Shown: positions 32,757-41,763, numbered from the stretch's first letter. The stretch: 64,000 nucleotides of DNA from Pseudomonadota bacterium (GCA_021325365.1 JAJPHF010000188.1:26358-90357); one strand, 5' to 3'. The notes: generated by a model from the letters alone, not told the origin. Numbers and translations are program-made.

Positions 32757-33505
32757 GAGCCCTGGCCCGGGAGCGGGAGGCGGAAGACCTTCGCCGCCGT
32801 GCCCCGCATCGTCGTGTCCAGCACGTCGTCCGACAGGCCGATGGTGCGATACTTCACCAGCTCCGTGGGGATGTTCGGCAGCAGGTCGCTGCCGAACATC
32901 ACCCGCTCTGGGCCCAGCCGGCGGATGACCATCCCGATCATCGGCGGCCCGATCCACGACGTCTCCAGGTAGATGTTGTCGGCCATCTCGGCCGTCACCA
33001 TCGCCTCCTGCGTGTAGATCAGCGCGCCAGCGTGGGCGAGCACCACCGGCGTGTCCGGGTACTTCTTCGCGCCGCGGAGCGTGAGCGAGGGGAGCGCGAA
33101 CGGGATGCCCGGGCCGGTGTGGACCATCACCGGCACGCCAAGCGCCGCGGCGGTGGCGAAGACCAGCTCGCCGTCGCGGTGGAGCGGGTTCACGGCGTGG
33201 CCGACCGTGTGCAGCTTCACCGCCACGAACCCCAGGTCACGCACGCAGCGCTCGACCTCCTTGTAGTACACGTCCTGGTCGCAGTGCGGGCTGAGGCTCG
33301 CCAGCCCGAAGATGCGCCCCGGGTGCTTCGCGGCCAGGTTCGCGATGCGGTCGTGAACGGCGCGCGGGTCGGGGGCGCCCGGGAACGGCTGCACGATCGC
33401 CGCGTCGACCTGGTTGCGGTCGAGCGCGTCCATGAGCGCCTGCTCGGTCACGTCGTTGTCGAAGATGCGGCACTCGCCTAGGTGCATGTGCGCGTCGATG
33501 ATCAT
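32753..33505 (-). CDS. amidohydrolase family 2 (COG2159) TIM-barrel hydrolase
   Basis: 250 residues from ATG 33505 with GGAGAGGAGCCGCG upstream. Metal motif IDAHMHLG at the N-terminus, VAVKLHTVGHAVNP, VMVHTGPGIPF, VVLAHAG and the catalytic VMFGSDLLPN near the C-terminus are all present, as in the aminocarboxymuconate-semialdehyde decarboxylase/lactonase-like superfamily. Such enzymes decarboxylate or hydrolyse aromatic-pathway intermediates with one Zn or Mn ion. It is coupled to the SBP by a 4-bp overlap and lies 16 bp after the esterase-like gene. Confidence 0.9.
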   Translation of the reverse strand: MIIDAHMHLGECRIFDNDVTEQALMDALDRNQVDAAIVQPFPGAPDPRAVHDRIANLAAKHPGRIFGLASLSPHCDQDVYYKEVERCVRDLGFVAVKLHTVGHAVNPLHRDGELVFATAAALGVPVMVHTGPGIPFALPSLTLRGAKKYPDTPVVLAHAGALIYTQEAMVTAEMADNIYLETSWIGPPMIGMVIRRLGPERVMFGSDLLPNIPTELVKYRTIGLSDDVLDTTMRGTAAKVFRLPLPGQGS

Positions 33506-33521
33506 CGCGGCTCCTCTCCCC

Positions 33522-35228
33522 TCACGCGCCCGGCGCGGCGGCCCAGCGCGCACCGCTGCGCTCCAGCAGCGCGGCCGCCTGGCTCGGGTACCAGACGCTT
33601 GCCCAGCTCGGTAGCAGCCCCTCCGCGACGAGGTCGCTCGCGGCGGCGCTGAGACAGGTCGCATAGCGCTCGGGCGTAAACGGCTGGCCGGCAGGCAGCA
33701 GGCCCAGGCGCTGCCAGGCCGCGTCCACCGTCTCCCGCAGGTCCTGCAAGCGATTGTCGTTCATGTCGATGAAAGCGCCCGTATCCGCGTTCACCGGCTC
33801 CAGGCTGGCGCCGTCGTACGCCGCGAACGCGGTGCGCTGGGCGGCGGCGTTGCCGCTGAAGCCGGCGGGGCCGGCGTAGTACTCCCCGAGCGGGCACGCG
33901 ACCTCCGGCAGCGCCAGGGCCGGGTCGAAGCCGGGCGCGTCGGCCTTCGAGGCGGGCGGCGCCTCGCCGCGCTCCACCCAGGCGTCCAGCCGCTCGGCGA
34001 GCGCGTAGATGAGCGGCCCCAGGTCCAGCACGTCTTGCGAGCCCGCCAGGTCGAGCTGGCCGGCGTCGAAGTGGCTCACGCCGCGCACCTCGTACAGGCG
34101 GTGCTTCTCGCCCAGCCCCTTCTCGCGCAGCAGCTCGGCGTTCAGGCGCTTCGCCGGGAGATAGCTCAGCGGGTTGTAGAGCTGGCGCGTAACGTCGATC
34201 TGGGGCACCAGGCGCGCGCGCTCGGCCGCGTCGCGGAAGAGCACGTCCTGGCCGCCCTCGAAAGCGATGGGCAAGTAGAGCCCGTTGCCCGCGTCGTCGG
34301 CGATGAAGCCGTCGATCACCGGCCGGCCGTCGTGGCCCACGTTCGCGCCGGAGTAGTTGGTGATGCGGGCCGCGATGCCGCCGCCCGAGTGGCCGTAGTA
34401 GTAGGTGCGGCGCGGCGGCTGCCCCATCGCCTGCGCGACGTAGCGCTGGGCGAACTCGGCCATCGCCACCATGATCCCGGCGTGTCCGACGAACGTCGTG
34501 CGCAGCGTCGTCCCGTCGCGTAGCACCGCCTCAGAGGCGCCGAGCGGCGGCCGCACGCCGTCCTTGCGGAGATAGGCCACCGCGTAGCCCTGGTCCATCA
34601 TCGCCGGGGCGAAGAGCGGGCGGCCGATGCCGGCCGGCAGCGGCGCGTCGGGCGTCGGCTCGGTGAGCGCCTCCATCGGCGTGTACATCCCCGAGCCGTG
34701 CTGGAGCAGGAACAGCTTGCCGTTCCACGGCGTGCCCGCGGTCGGCAGCAGTACCGTCATGCCGGCGCCGTCGGCGGCGCGGAAGGCGGCCCGCGCGTAG
34801 TAGCGCGGGCTGGTGTTGCCGTCGCCGGCGCGGATCGGCAAGGGATACGGCTTCGTGCGGTCCACGCTGAGCAGGTGCTCCTGCGGCAGCGCGATGTCGG
34901 GCGCGTCGTATAGCCAGCTATACGGCTCGCGCGTCATCATCTGGAGCGGGCCGCCCTTCGTCACGCAGCCGTCCACGGTGCCGCTGAAGCCCACGTCGAT
35001 CCTGGTGAAAGGCTGGCCGCGCGAGTCGGTCGCCGCGCTGGTCTCCTCGTGGTCGATGGTCATCGACGCCAGCGTCGCGTCGATGCGCTCGCGGAAGGGC
35101 GCCAGTGCGCAGTCGCCCTGGGCACCGGCCGGGCGGGTAGGCTGCGTCGCCATCGTCAGCGTCAGGCCGAGGAGCGCCGCGGCCCAGCGGTGCCAGGGGC
35201 GTGGTCCGGCGAGAGCGAGTGGTCGCAT
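33522..35228 (-). CDS. secreted alpha/beta hydrolase (Abhydrolase_10-like esterase)
   Basis: 568 residues from ATG 35228 (AAGGAGGCGGCC upstream). N-terminal signal peptide (about residues 1-36, ending PAGAQG). Catalytic signs: nucleophile elbow YYGHSGGGIAA, VIDGFIADDAGNG for the acid region, and GVSHFDAGQ for the His. After the catalytic domain a Ca-site-like loop DMNDNRLQDLRETVD resembles a dockerin/EF-hand repeat. It is probably an exported esterase or lactonase that releases a carboxylic acid for import by the operon SBP (inference). A broken paralogue is at 40096-41174. Confidence 0.82.
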   Translation of the reverse strand: MRPLALAGPRPWHRWAAALLGLTLTMATQPTRPAGAQGDCALAPFRERIDATLASMTIDHEETSAATDSRGQPFTRIDVGFSGTVDGCVTKGGPLQMMTREPYSWLYDAPDIALPQEHLLSVDRTKPYPLPIRAGDGNTSPRYYARAAFRAADGAGMTVLLPTAGTPWNGKLFLLQHGSGMYTPMEALTEPTPDAPLPAGIGRPLFAPAMMDQGYAVAYLRKDGVRPPLGASEAVLRDGTTLRTTFVGHAGIMVAMAEFAQRYVAQAMGQPPRRTYYYGHSGGGIAARITNYSGANVGHDGRPVIDGFIADDAGNGLYLPIAFEGGQDVLFRDAAERARLVPQIDVTRQLYNPLSYLPAKRLNAELLREKGLGEKHRLYEVRGVSHFDAGQLDLAGSQDVLDLGPLIYALAERLDAWVERGEAPPASKADAPGFDPALALPEVACPLGEYYAGPAGFSGNAAAQRTAFAAYDGASLEPVNADTGAFIDMNDNRLQDLRETVDAAWQRLGLLPAGQPFTPERYATCLSAAASDLVAEGLLPSWASVWYPSQAAALLERSGARWAAAPGA

Positions 35229-35344
35229 GGCCGCCTCCTTCCATGCGCGTAGCTGCGTACGCTGCCCAGCGGCGGCCCGGGTAATCGGATGGTCGCCGTC
35301 GTGCCTGCCGGCGCGGGATAGGCTGCCTGGCTAGCCCAAGCTGG

Positions 35345-36502
35345 CTAGAGTGCGTTGCGCTCGGCGCCCATGTACTGGCGCCAGGCCGCCCAGAACTGGC
35401 GTAGGCGGTTGTCGTCGCCGCGCGTGCCGGTGGTCGCGTCCGCGCCGCGGCCGATGAAACTGTGCCGCACGCCCTTGCCGTGCAGCCCGCGCTGCTGCAG
35501 CTCGAAGATCGGGTGGTCCTCCGTGGAGAGCGGCCCGTTGATCCACGCCTCCCAGCTCAGCCGTCGCAGCGCGCGCACCTCGTCCGTGTCGCCGCGCAGG
35601 CCGAGCACGCGGCTCTCCAAAATAGACTCCTCGACAGCTACAGGAACCTGGCTCTCGATGGACACCATGTTACTGTGCAGCGTGATCCCCGTGTCCGGGA
35701 AGATCATCAGGATGAAGCCCTCGCCCGGCGCCACGCCCGGCAGCGGGCACGCCAGCAGCTTCGCCGCGTAGTCGGGCTCCAGCTCGTCGAGCTTCATGCC
35801 GAGGTACTGGACGGCGTGGCCATTCGGCAGGAGATGATAGGCCTCCGGCGGGCTGGCCTTGAGGAAGAAGGGATGGACGAACGGCACGTGGTAGCCGTCG
35901 CGGGCGTTCTCGGCCCAGCCCTTCCAGTTCGCCTTGACCGGCAGCGTGCGCTGGTGGAACACCTCCAGCTCGCCACCGCCCAGCGCCTTGCCCAGCACCG
36001 CGATCACGTCGGGCCCCAGGAACTCTTCGAGCGGGGGGGCGTCGGGGTCGAGACAGACGAAGACGAGCCCGTACACGCTGCCCACCCGCACCGGCGCGAG
36101 GCCGTAGTCCTCCTTGCGCCAGGCGGAAGGCTCGTAGGCCTCGGGCCCCGGCACGCTGAGCAGGTCGCCGTCGAGCGAGTAGGTCCACCAGTGGTAGCGG
36201 CAGCGCAGCGTCGCGGCGCGCCCACGTGGCTGGTCGGCCACCATGGCGCCCCGGTGGCGGCACGTGTTGTAGAAGGCGCGCAGCTCCCCGTGCGCGTTGC
36301 GCACGACGACGACCGGGCTCCCTGCCACGTCCCGGGCGAGGTATTGACCGGGCAGCGCCACCTCGCTCTCGTGACAGTAGAAGACCCACACCCGCTCGAA
36401 GATGCGCTCCCGCTCCAGTTCGAAAGCGCGGGGATCGGTGTACAGCCGGTTGTCGACGAAGTGGGTCTGATCCGTCCGGGTTCGCCGCTCCGCCGCCAGC
36501 AT
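35345..36502 (-). CDS. Rieske oxygenase alpha subunit, three-component (NdoB/CntA-like) clade
   Basis: 385 residues from ATG 36502. It differs from the other Rieske proteins: no GPGT start but FVDNRLYTDPRAFELERERIF, typical of ring-hydroxylating dioxygenase alpha chains. Rieske ligands C81/H83 (CRHRG) and C101/H104 in CRYHWWTY, where the usual Gly is Trp. Iron site D202, H205, H210 in ENARDGYHVPFVHP. No beta subunit follows, so it is probably an alpha-only enzyme. First gene of an operon with esterase, amidohydrolase and SBP. Confidence 0.93.
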   Translation of the reverse strand: MLAAERRTRTDQTHFVDNRLYTDPRAFELERERIFERVWVFYCHESEVALPGQYLARDVAGSPVVVVRNAHGELRAFYNTCRHRGAMVADQPRGRAATLRCRYHWWTYSLDGDLLSVPGPEAYEPSAWRKEDYGLAPVRVGSVYGLVFVCLDPDAPPLEEFLGPDVIAVLGKALGGGELEVFHQRTLPVKANWKGWAENARDGYHVPFVHPFFLKASPPEAYHLLPNGHAVQYLGMKLDELEPDYAAKLLACPLPGVAPGEGFILMIFPDTGITLHSNMVSIESQVPVAVEESILESRVLGLRGDTDEVRALRRLSWEAWINGPLSTEDHPIFELQQRGLHGKGVRHSFIGRGADATTGTRGDDNRLRQFWAAWRQYMGAERNAL

Positions 36503-36546
36503 GTCGCCACCTCCCCACCGCGCGAACCACCGCCCCGTCGCGCTCT

Positions 36547-36577
36547 ATTGTCGTGGAGGCAGTGTGGCCGGCGTCAA
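36547..36577 (-). promoter_or_regulatory. candidate promoter for the Rieske/esterase/amidohydrolase/SBP operon
   Basis: On the minus strand, TTGACG (36572-36577), a 19-bp spacer and GACAAT (36547-36552), 45 bases before ATG 36502. Confidence 0.45.
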
Positions 36578-36699
36578 GGGAGGCCGCGGCCGCGACGGGC
36601 TGACCGCGGTGTCCGGTGGTCGCGACACCGCGCGGTAGGCTATGCTGGGCCGTGGCTTCCGATACCCCGCCAGCCGGAAACGAGGAGTGGCTACCCGTC

Positions 36700-36882
36700 A
36701 TGGCGACGCTGACCTGTATCGCCTGTCTCCGCGACTGCGGGGCCGCCGCCCCGGGCGAGTATCAGCGGCTCGTCTACTTCGACGACCTGTGCATCTGCCG
36801 TGAGTGCCTGGAAGAGGCGCGCAGCGGCGCCGCGCGTCTGGCGGGCAATGCCGCTCGGCCGGTGGACGCTGCCGGCGACTGA
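36700..36882 (+). CDS. small cysteine-rich (zinc-ribbon-like) protein
   Basis: 60 residues if started at ATG 36700 (GAGGAG 12 bases upstream); an in-frame GTG at 36616 would add 28 residues of unconvincing sequence. Two Cys knuckles, TCIACLRDCG and CICRECLEEA, about 20 residues apart, suggest a small Zn-binding fold. The family is not recognised. It lies between the divergent Rieske operon and the amidohydrolase gene, so it could be a regulator or an orphan. Confidence 0.5.
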   Translation: MATLTCIACLRDCGAAAPGEYQRLVYFDDLCICRECLEEARSGAARLAGNAARPVDAAGD

Positions 36883-36947
36883 GCGGCAGCTAATCGCCGT
36901 GACTCCCTGGCCGTGCTGCCAATTCCGCGCGAGGATCGGGTGCTCCG

Positions 36948-38411
36948 GTGCAGCCAGTCGATCTGACCATCGAGAACGGCTACGTCATCACCATGGACGA
37001 GCAGCGCCGCCTGCTCGATCGGGGCACGGTCGTCGTGGACGGGACGCGCATCGTGGACGTGGGCCCTGCCGCCGAGCTGGCGGGCCGCTACGCGCCGCGC
37101 ACGCGGATCGACGCCACGCACAAGGCGGTGCTGCCCGGGCTCATCGACACCCACGCGCACGCCGGCATCGCCTGGTTCAAGGACCTGATGCACCTGCCCG
37201 GGCGCAAGATCCGCGAGCTGGTGGACCACGTCGTGTTCCGCGCCACCGGGCCGGAGTTCTGGTACGCTGAGGGGCTGCTGACGGGGCTGGAGCGGCTGAA
37301 AGCCGGCACGACGCTCGGGCTGTTCTTCTGCGGCGGGGCGCCGCGCGCCGACCGCCCCGAGCCGTTCGAGCGCTTCATGGACGGCAGCGTCGAGGTCGGC
37401 GTGCGCAGTGCGCTCGCGGTCGGCCCGGCGCGGCCGCCGTGGCCCCGGACCTTCTCGTGGTGGGAGGACGGCAAGCGCACCGATTACCCGGTGACGATGG
37501 AGGGCACCTTTCGCGTCGTGGGCGATCTGGCCCGCCGCCGGCAGGGCGACGCCGACGGCCTGGTCAGCGTCTGGCTGGGCGCGTCGCGGCTGCTCGGCCC
37601 GTCGCCGTTCGACGTGATGTTCACGCCCGAGCACGCCCGCCTGGCGATCGCGCAAGCGCGCCGCCTCGACCGCGCCGCGAAGGAGTACGGCCTGCGGTTC
37701 CACACCCACGGCTACGGCGGAGCCATCGCGTTCGTGCAGCGGGAGGTGAGCCTGCTCGGCTCGCACGTCTGCCTGGCGCACGCGCAGGGGCTCAGCGACG
37801 ACGAGGTGCGCCAGTTCGCCGACACGGGCGCGAGCATCGCCTACTGCCCGGCGGCGCCGCGCAACTACCTGTTCGCCCCGGCGCGCTGCCCCGTGCCGGA
37901 GTGTCTGGCGGCGGGCGTGACCGTGGCGATCGCCTCCGACGGCCCCGCGCCCTACGGCAACTTGGAGCTCTTCAGCCAGCTGCGCAGCGCGCTCACACAC
38001 CAGCGCTACGCGCTGCGCGCCCCGCGGGCGCTGACGGAGGGTCAGGCGCTGGAGATGGTGACGCTCCACGCCGCGCGGGCGATGGGCGTGGAGCGGGAGC
38101 TGGGCTCGCTCACGGTCGGCAAGCGCGCCGACGTCATCACGATTGATCTGCGCTCGCCGCGCCTGCTGCCCCGCCACCTGGTGCCGCTGCGCGTGGTGAG
38201 CCGGGCCGAGAGCGGCGACGTGCTCGACGTGGTGGTGAACGGGCGGCTGCTGATGGCCGACCGGCGCGTGCTGAGCGTGGACGAGGCGCGCGTGCTGGCC
38301 TTCGCCGAGGCGCAGGAGGCGCTCGCCGTGGAGCGCAGCGGCATCGCGCCGTTCCTGGAGCTGCCCACGAGCTTCTGGCCGGCCGCACCCGCGGCGTCGT
38401 CACCGGCGTAA
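36948..38411 (+). CDS. amidohydrolase, cytosine deaminase/TrzN-like (ATZ clade)
   Basis: 487 residues from GTG 36948. Composite beta domain at both ends (IENGYVITMDEQRRLLD; LTVGKRADVITIDL). Metal and catalytic motifs: DTHAHAGIAW, RFHTHGYGG, LAHAQGLS and IASDGPAPYGN. Full length, so probably an active metal-dependent deaminase or hydrolase of a ring nitrogen compound or a chloro/amino group. The SBP at 38432 follows after 20 bp, so the two are likely one operon. The ribosome site is weak (GAGGAT). Confidence 0.9.
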   Translation: MQPVDLTIENGYVITMDEQRRLLDRGTVVVDGTRIVDVGPAAELAGRYAPRTRIDATHKAVLPGLIDTHAHAGIAWFKDLMHLPGRKIRELVDHVVFRATGPEFWYAEGLLTGLERLKAGTTLGLFFCGGAPRADRPEPFERFMDGSVEVGVRSALAVGPARPPWPRTFSWWEDGKRTDYPVTMEGTFRVVGDLARRRQGDADGLVSVWLGASRLLGPSPFDVMFTPEHARLAIAQARRLDRAAKEYGLRFHTHGYGGAIAFVQREVSLLGSHVCLAHAQGLSDDEVRQFADTGASIAYCPAAPRNYLFAPARCPVPECLAAGVTVAIASDGPAPYGNLELFSQLRSALTHQRYALRAPRALTEGQALEMVTLHAARAMGVERELGSLTVGKRADVITIDLRSPRLLPRHLVPLRVVSRAESGDVLDVVVNGRLLMADRRVLSVDEARVLAFAEAQEALAVERSGIAPFLELPTSFWPAAPAASSPA

Positions 38412-38431
38412 CTGCGCAAGGAGGCGACCGG

Positions 38432-39574
38432 ATGTGGCAGCTTCGCCGTCTGGGCCGCGCAGCTCTGGTCATCGTGCTCGTTCTGGCCTCGGCGCTCGCG
38501 GCCTGCGCGCCGAGCAGCGCCGGGCCGCCGGCCGCGCCCACCGTGGCCGCGCTCGCGCCGACGGGCGCCCCGCAGTCGCCGGCTGCGGGCGGGCCCGCGG
38601 CCCGCCCCGCGACCGAGCCGCCTATGCCGCCGACCCGCACCGCGGTGAAGGTGCGCGTCCACGGGCGGCCGGAGCAGGCGCAGTTCGAGATCGCCTACCG
38701 GCGCGGCTACTTCGACCGTCTGGGTCTCGACGTAGACCCGGTCCCGCTCGGGGTCGGCGCGGAGGTTACGCAGTCGCTCGCGACGAACCAGATCCAGGTC
38801 GGCTCCGTCACGCCGAACGCGGCGCTGTTCAACGCCTTCAACCGCGGCATCGACGTGCGCCTCGTGGCTGACTGGGCGCACGTCGGCAGCGCGGCGGACA
38901 CGACCATCGCTATCCTGGTGCGGGACGACCTCGCCGGCCAGGCCGCGTCGCTCGCCGCGCTCAAGGGAACGACCTTCGCCAACGGGGGCGCCCCGGGCAG
39001 CATCGGCGACCTGCTCTTGCAGCGGGCGCTCGACAAGGACGGCCTCGCCTGGTCGGACCTGGACGTGGTCTACCTGCCGATTGCAGACATCACCGCGGGC
39101 CTCGCCAACCGTAAGGTAGCGGCCGGCATGCTCGCGGAGCCGGCGGTCACACAGGCGGAACAGGACGGGATCGCGCGCGTGCTGTACCCCGCGGGCGCAC
39201 TTATCCCCGGCGCGCAGGTCTCGGTGCTGGCGTTCTCGCCCGAGTTCGCGGCCCAGACCGACGCCGCGACACGCTTCCTGGTCGGCTACCTGCAAGGCGT
39301 CCGCGACTACTCCGACGCCTTCCACCTGCACAAGGACCGCGACGCCGTGATCGCGCTCCTGACCCAATACCTGTCGCTGAAAGACGCCAAGACGTGGGAG
39401 GCGTTCGGCCCGGCCTTCGTCGATCTGAACGGCCAGATCGACGTCGCGGACCTGCAAGCCCAAGCCGCCTTCCATGCGGCGCGCGGCGCGCTCACCGGGC
39501 CCGCGCCCGATGTGGCGAAGTTCGTGGACCCTGGGTTCGCCGAGGCGGCGGTCCGACAATTGGGGCGCCGCTAG
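38432..39574 (+). CDS. ABC transporter substrate-binding lipoprotein, NMT1/SsuA-like
   Basis: 380 residues from ATG 38432 (AAGGAGGCGACCGG). Lipobox LAAC with C25 and a Pro/Ala linker. Motifs: YRRGYFDRLGLDVDPV, LATNQIQVGSVTPNAALFNAF, LKGTTFANGGAPGSIGD and YLQGVRDYSDAF. It is very like the SBP at 3067-4194 over its whole length. The partner amidohydrolase suggests a nitrogenous ring compound as ligand (inference). Confidence 0.92.
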   Translation: MWQLRRLGRAALVIVLVLASALAACAPSSAGPPAAPTVAALAPTGAPQSPAAGGPAARPATEPPMPPTRTAVKVRVHGRPEQAQFEIAYRRGYFDRLGLDVDPVPLGVGAEVTQSLATNQIQVGSVTPNAALFNAFNRGIDVRLVADWAHVGSAADTTIAILVRDDLAGQAASLAALKGTTFANGGAPGSIGDLLLQRALDKDGLAWSDLDVVYLPIADITAGLANRKVAAGMLAEPAVTQAEQDGIARVLYPAGALIPGAQVSVLAFSPEFAAQTDAATRFLVGYLQGVRDYSDAFHLHKDRDAVIALLTQYLSLKDAKTWEAFGPAFVDLNGQIDVADLQAQAAFHAARGALTGPAPDVAKFVDPGFAEAAVRQLGRR

Positions 39575-39618
39575 CGTCGCCGGGCCGTGCCGTGCGAGGG
39601 CAGGAGGGAAGGCGGGCG

Positions 39619-40068
39619 ATGGACGGCGGGCCGATCGCGGTGGTGCGCGCGCTGTACGACGCCTACAACCGTCGCAATTGGGCGGCGGCGCTGCCCTGCA
39701 TCGCGGACGGGTGCGAGTGGCAGAACATGGCCACGGGCTGGACCTACCGCAGCGGGGCGGAAGTCGTCGCGGGCATGCAGCGCTTCACCACCGCCTTCCC
39801 GGACCTGCGGGTGGAGCTGACCAACGTCATTCGGCAAGGCGACGCGCTCGCCTTCGAGTGGCGCGGCCAGGGCACGCTCCAGCAGCCGCTCCACCGCCCC
39901 GAAGGCTGGTACGCGCCCACCGGACGCAGCTTCACCCAGTATGGGTGCTGCGTGGCGGAGGTGCGGGATAGTCGGATCGTCCGCTGCCGCGACTACTTCG
40001 ACGGCGAGTCGCTTCGCCACCAGCTCGGCTTGTCGGCGCCGCGCCCGGCGCCACCAGCCGTCGGCTGA
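39619..40068 (+). CDS. SnoaL/NTF2-like protein
   Basis: 149 residues from ATG 39619 with AGGAGGGAAGG upstream. Cone-shaped alpha+beta fold text: VVRALYDAYNRRNWAAALPC, a middle TTAFPDLRVELTNVI and a C-terminal YGCCVAEVRDSRIVRCRDYFD. Such proteins are polyketide-cyclase-like isomerases, hydrolases or ester-cyclases, or bind small ligands. It lies 44 bp after the SBP, so part of the operon. The exact reaction cannot be read. Confidence 0.85.
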   Translation: MDGGPIAVVRALYDAYNRRNWAAALPCIADGCEWQNMATGWTYRSGAEVVAGMQRFTTAFPDLRVELTNVIRQGDALAFEWRGQGTLQQPLHRPEGWYAPTGRSFTQYGCCVAEVRDSRIVRCRDYFDGESLRHQLGLSAPRPAPPAVG

Positions 40069-40095
40069 CTGCATGAGAGAAGGGAGGACCGCGCG

Positions 40096-41174
40096 TTGAG
40101 CGAACCCGCGAGCGTCTGGCACACGGCGACCTGGCCACGGCGGATAGCGCCTCTGCTGACGCTTGTTATCCTCGCCACTACGGGCGAGGCGAGTCCGCGC
40201 GCGGCCGCCCAGCCGGCTGGCGACTGCGCGCTGGCGCCTTGGCGCGAGCGGATCGACGCCGCAGTGGCCTCGATTACTGTCGAGCACGAGGACCGGGTCG
40301 GGCGGGCCGCGAATCTCCAGGGCCAGCCCTACAAGATCGTCGACGTCGGCCTGAGCGGCACGGTGGATGGCTGCGTGGTGAAGAGCGGTCCGATCCCCGC
40401 GCTCGCGCCGGACGGTTATAGCTGGCTCTACGACGCGCCCGACATCAGCCTGCCCGAGGAGCACGTGACGGCCGCGCCGAGCGATGTCCATCCCCTGCCG
40501 TACACGGCGACCAGTGGCAACACCAGCCAGCGCTACTACGCGCGCGGCACCTTCCGGGCCGCGGATGGCGCGGGCATCACGTTCTTCCTGCCTGCCGCGG
40601 GCACACTGTGGAACGGCAAGCTGTACGTGGTCGAGCGCGGCTCGGGCATCGCGGTGCGCCAGCACCCACCGACAACCTGGACCTGGGCGCGCTCATGGCC
40701 GCGCTGATCGACGCGCTCGACGCCTGGGTCGACCGCGGCGTCGCGCCTGCCCCGTCGAAGTCCGATGCGCCGGGCTACGAGCCGGCCCTCGCGCTTCCCG
40801 AGGTGGCCTGCCCGCTCGGGGTGTACTACGCCGGGCCGCCGCAGTTTCCCGGCCCGCCCGGCACGCAGCGCACCGCGTTCGCGGCGTTCGACGGCGCGAG
40901 CCCCGAGCCGGTCGACTCGGTGCTGCGTCAGCTCGTCGACATGAACGGCAACGGCGTCGCGGACACACGGGAGACCGTCGAGGCGGCCTGGCGCCGCTTA
41001 GGTCTGCTGCGTCCGGACGAGACGTTCGACGGGCAGGTGTACGCGGCCTGCCTGGCGGACGCGGCGCGCGACCTCGTCCAGCAGGGGCTGCTGCCGCCCG
41101 ACACGACGGCCTGGTACGCGCGCGAGGCGCCCCGGCTGCTGGCCGACAGCGGCGCCGCCTGGGGCAAGCGATGA
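40096..41174 (+). pseudogene. internally deleted paralogue of the Abhydrolase_10-like esterase
   Basis: The N-terminal part (from TTG 40096: ATTGEASPRAAAQPAGDCAL, then GYSWLYDAPDI and LWNGKLYVVERGSGI) and the C-terminal part in another frame (LMAALIDALDAWVDRG, then LPEVACPLGVYYAGP and DMNGNGVADTRETVEAAW) align with both ends of the esterase at 33522-35228. About 220 middle codons, including the GHSGGG elbow and the catalytic His, are missing, with a frameshift at the junction near 40660. The total length is not a multiple of three, so no full product is possible. Confidence 0.85.
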
Positions 41175-41638
41175 ACCCGTCCGCCGCACCCCGCCGGCCG
41201 CCGCGCTGGCTGTTCCGCCTGCTGAACCCGCTGTTCACGGCGCTGCTGCGCTCCCCACTCCACGGCCTGCTGAGCGGGCGCCTGCTGCTCCTCACGTTTC
41301 GTGGGCGTCGCTCGGGCAAGCTGTACACGATCCCGGTAGGATACGCGCAAGTGGACGACCGACACCTGCTGCTCGGCACCGAGAGCGCCTGGAAAGCGAA
41401 CCTGCGCGGCGGGGCGCGCGTACGCCTGCGCCTACGCGGCCACGGGCGCTATGGGGCCGCGCGCGTGATCGACGATGCCGCTGGCATGGCCGCCGCCTAC
41501 CGCCAGATGCTCGAAGCAGCGCCCGGCTACGGCCGCGCCATCGGCATCACGCTCGGGCCGGACGGTGAGCCAGACCCCACGGACGTCGCCCGCGCCCGAG
41601 CGGCCGGCCACGTCGTGGTCGAGATTGTGTTGGAGTAG
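41171..41638 (+). CDS. deazaflavin (F420)-dependent nitroreductase-family protein (DUF385)
   Basis: 155 residues; the ATG overlaps the last stop of the esterase pseudogene (ATGA). Family text: LLTFRGRRSGKLYTIPVGY, HLLLGTESAWKANLRGGARV and a basic N-terminus (PRRPPRWLFRLLNPLFTALL). Members bind F420, FMN or quinone and reduce varied substrates, usually in Actinobacteria and Chloroflexota. A short repeat of its N-terminal codons follows the stop. Confidence 0.85.
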   Translation: MNPSAAPRRPPRWLFRLLNPLFTALLRSPLHGLLSGRLLLLTFRGRRSGKLYTIPVGYAQVDDRHLLLGTESAWKANLRGGARVRLRLRGHGRYGAARVIDDAAGMAAAYRQMLEAAPGYGRAIGITLGPDGEPDPTDVARARAAGHVVVEIVLE

Positions 41639-41703
41639 CAGCGGCGCTGGCTGTTCCGCGCGCTCACCCCGCCGCTTACCGGGCCGTGGCGCTTGCGCCG
41701 ATA
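41639..41703 (+). pseudogene. remnant of a second DUF385 gene start
   Basis: Directly after the DUF385 stop the same frame reads QRRWLFRALTPPLTGPW and then a stop, resembling the PRWLFRLLNPLFTALL start of the gene before it. This looks like the edge of a tandem duplication whose remainder was lost. Confidence 0.5.
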
Positions 41704-41763
41704 AGCGCTTACAGGCGGGGCGGAGAGCGGGGCGGTCGCAAAGGGGCTGGGCCGTGCGGGGCT

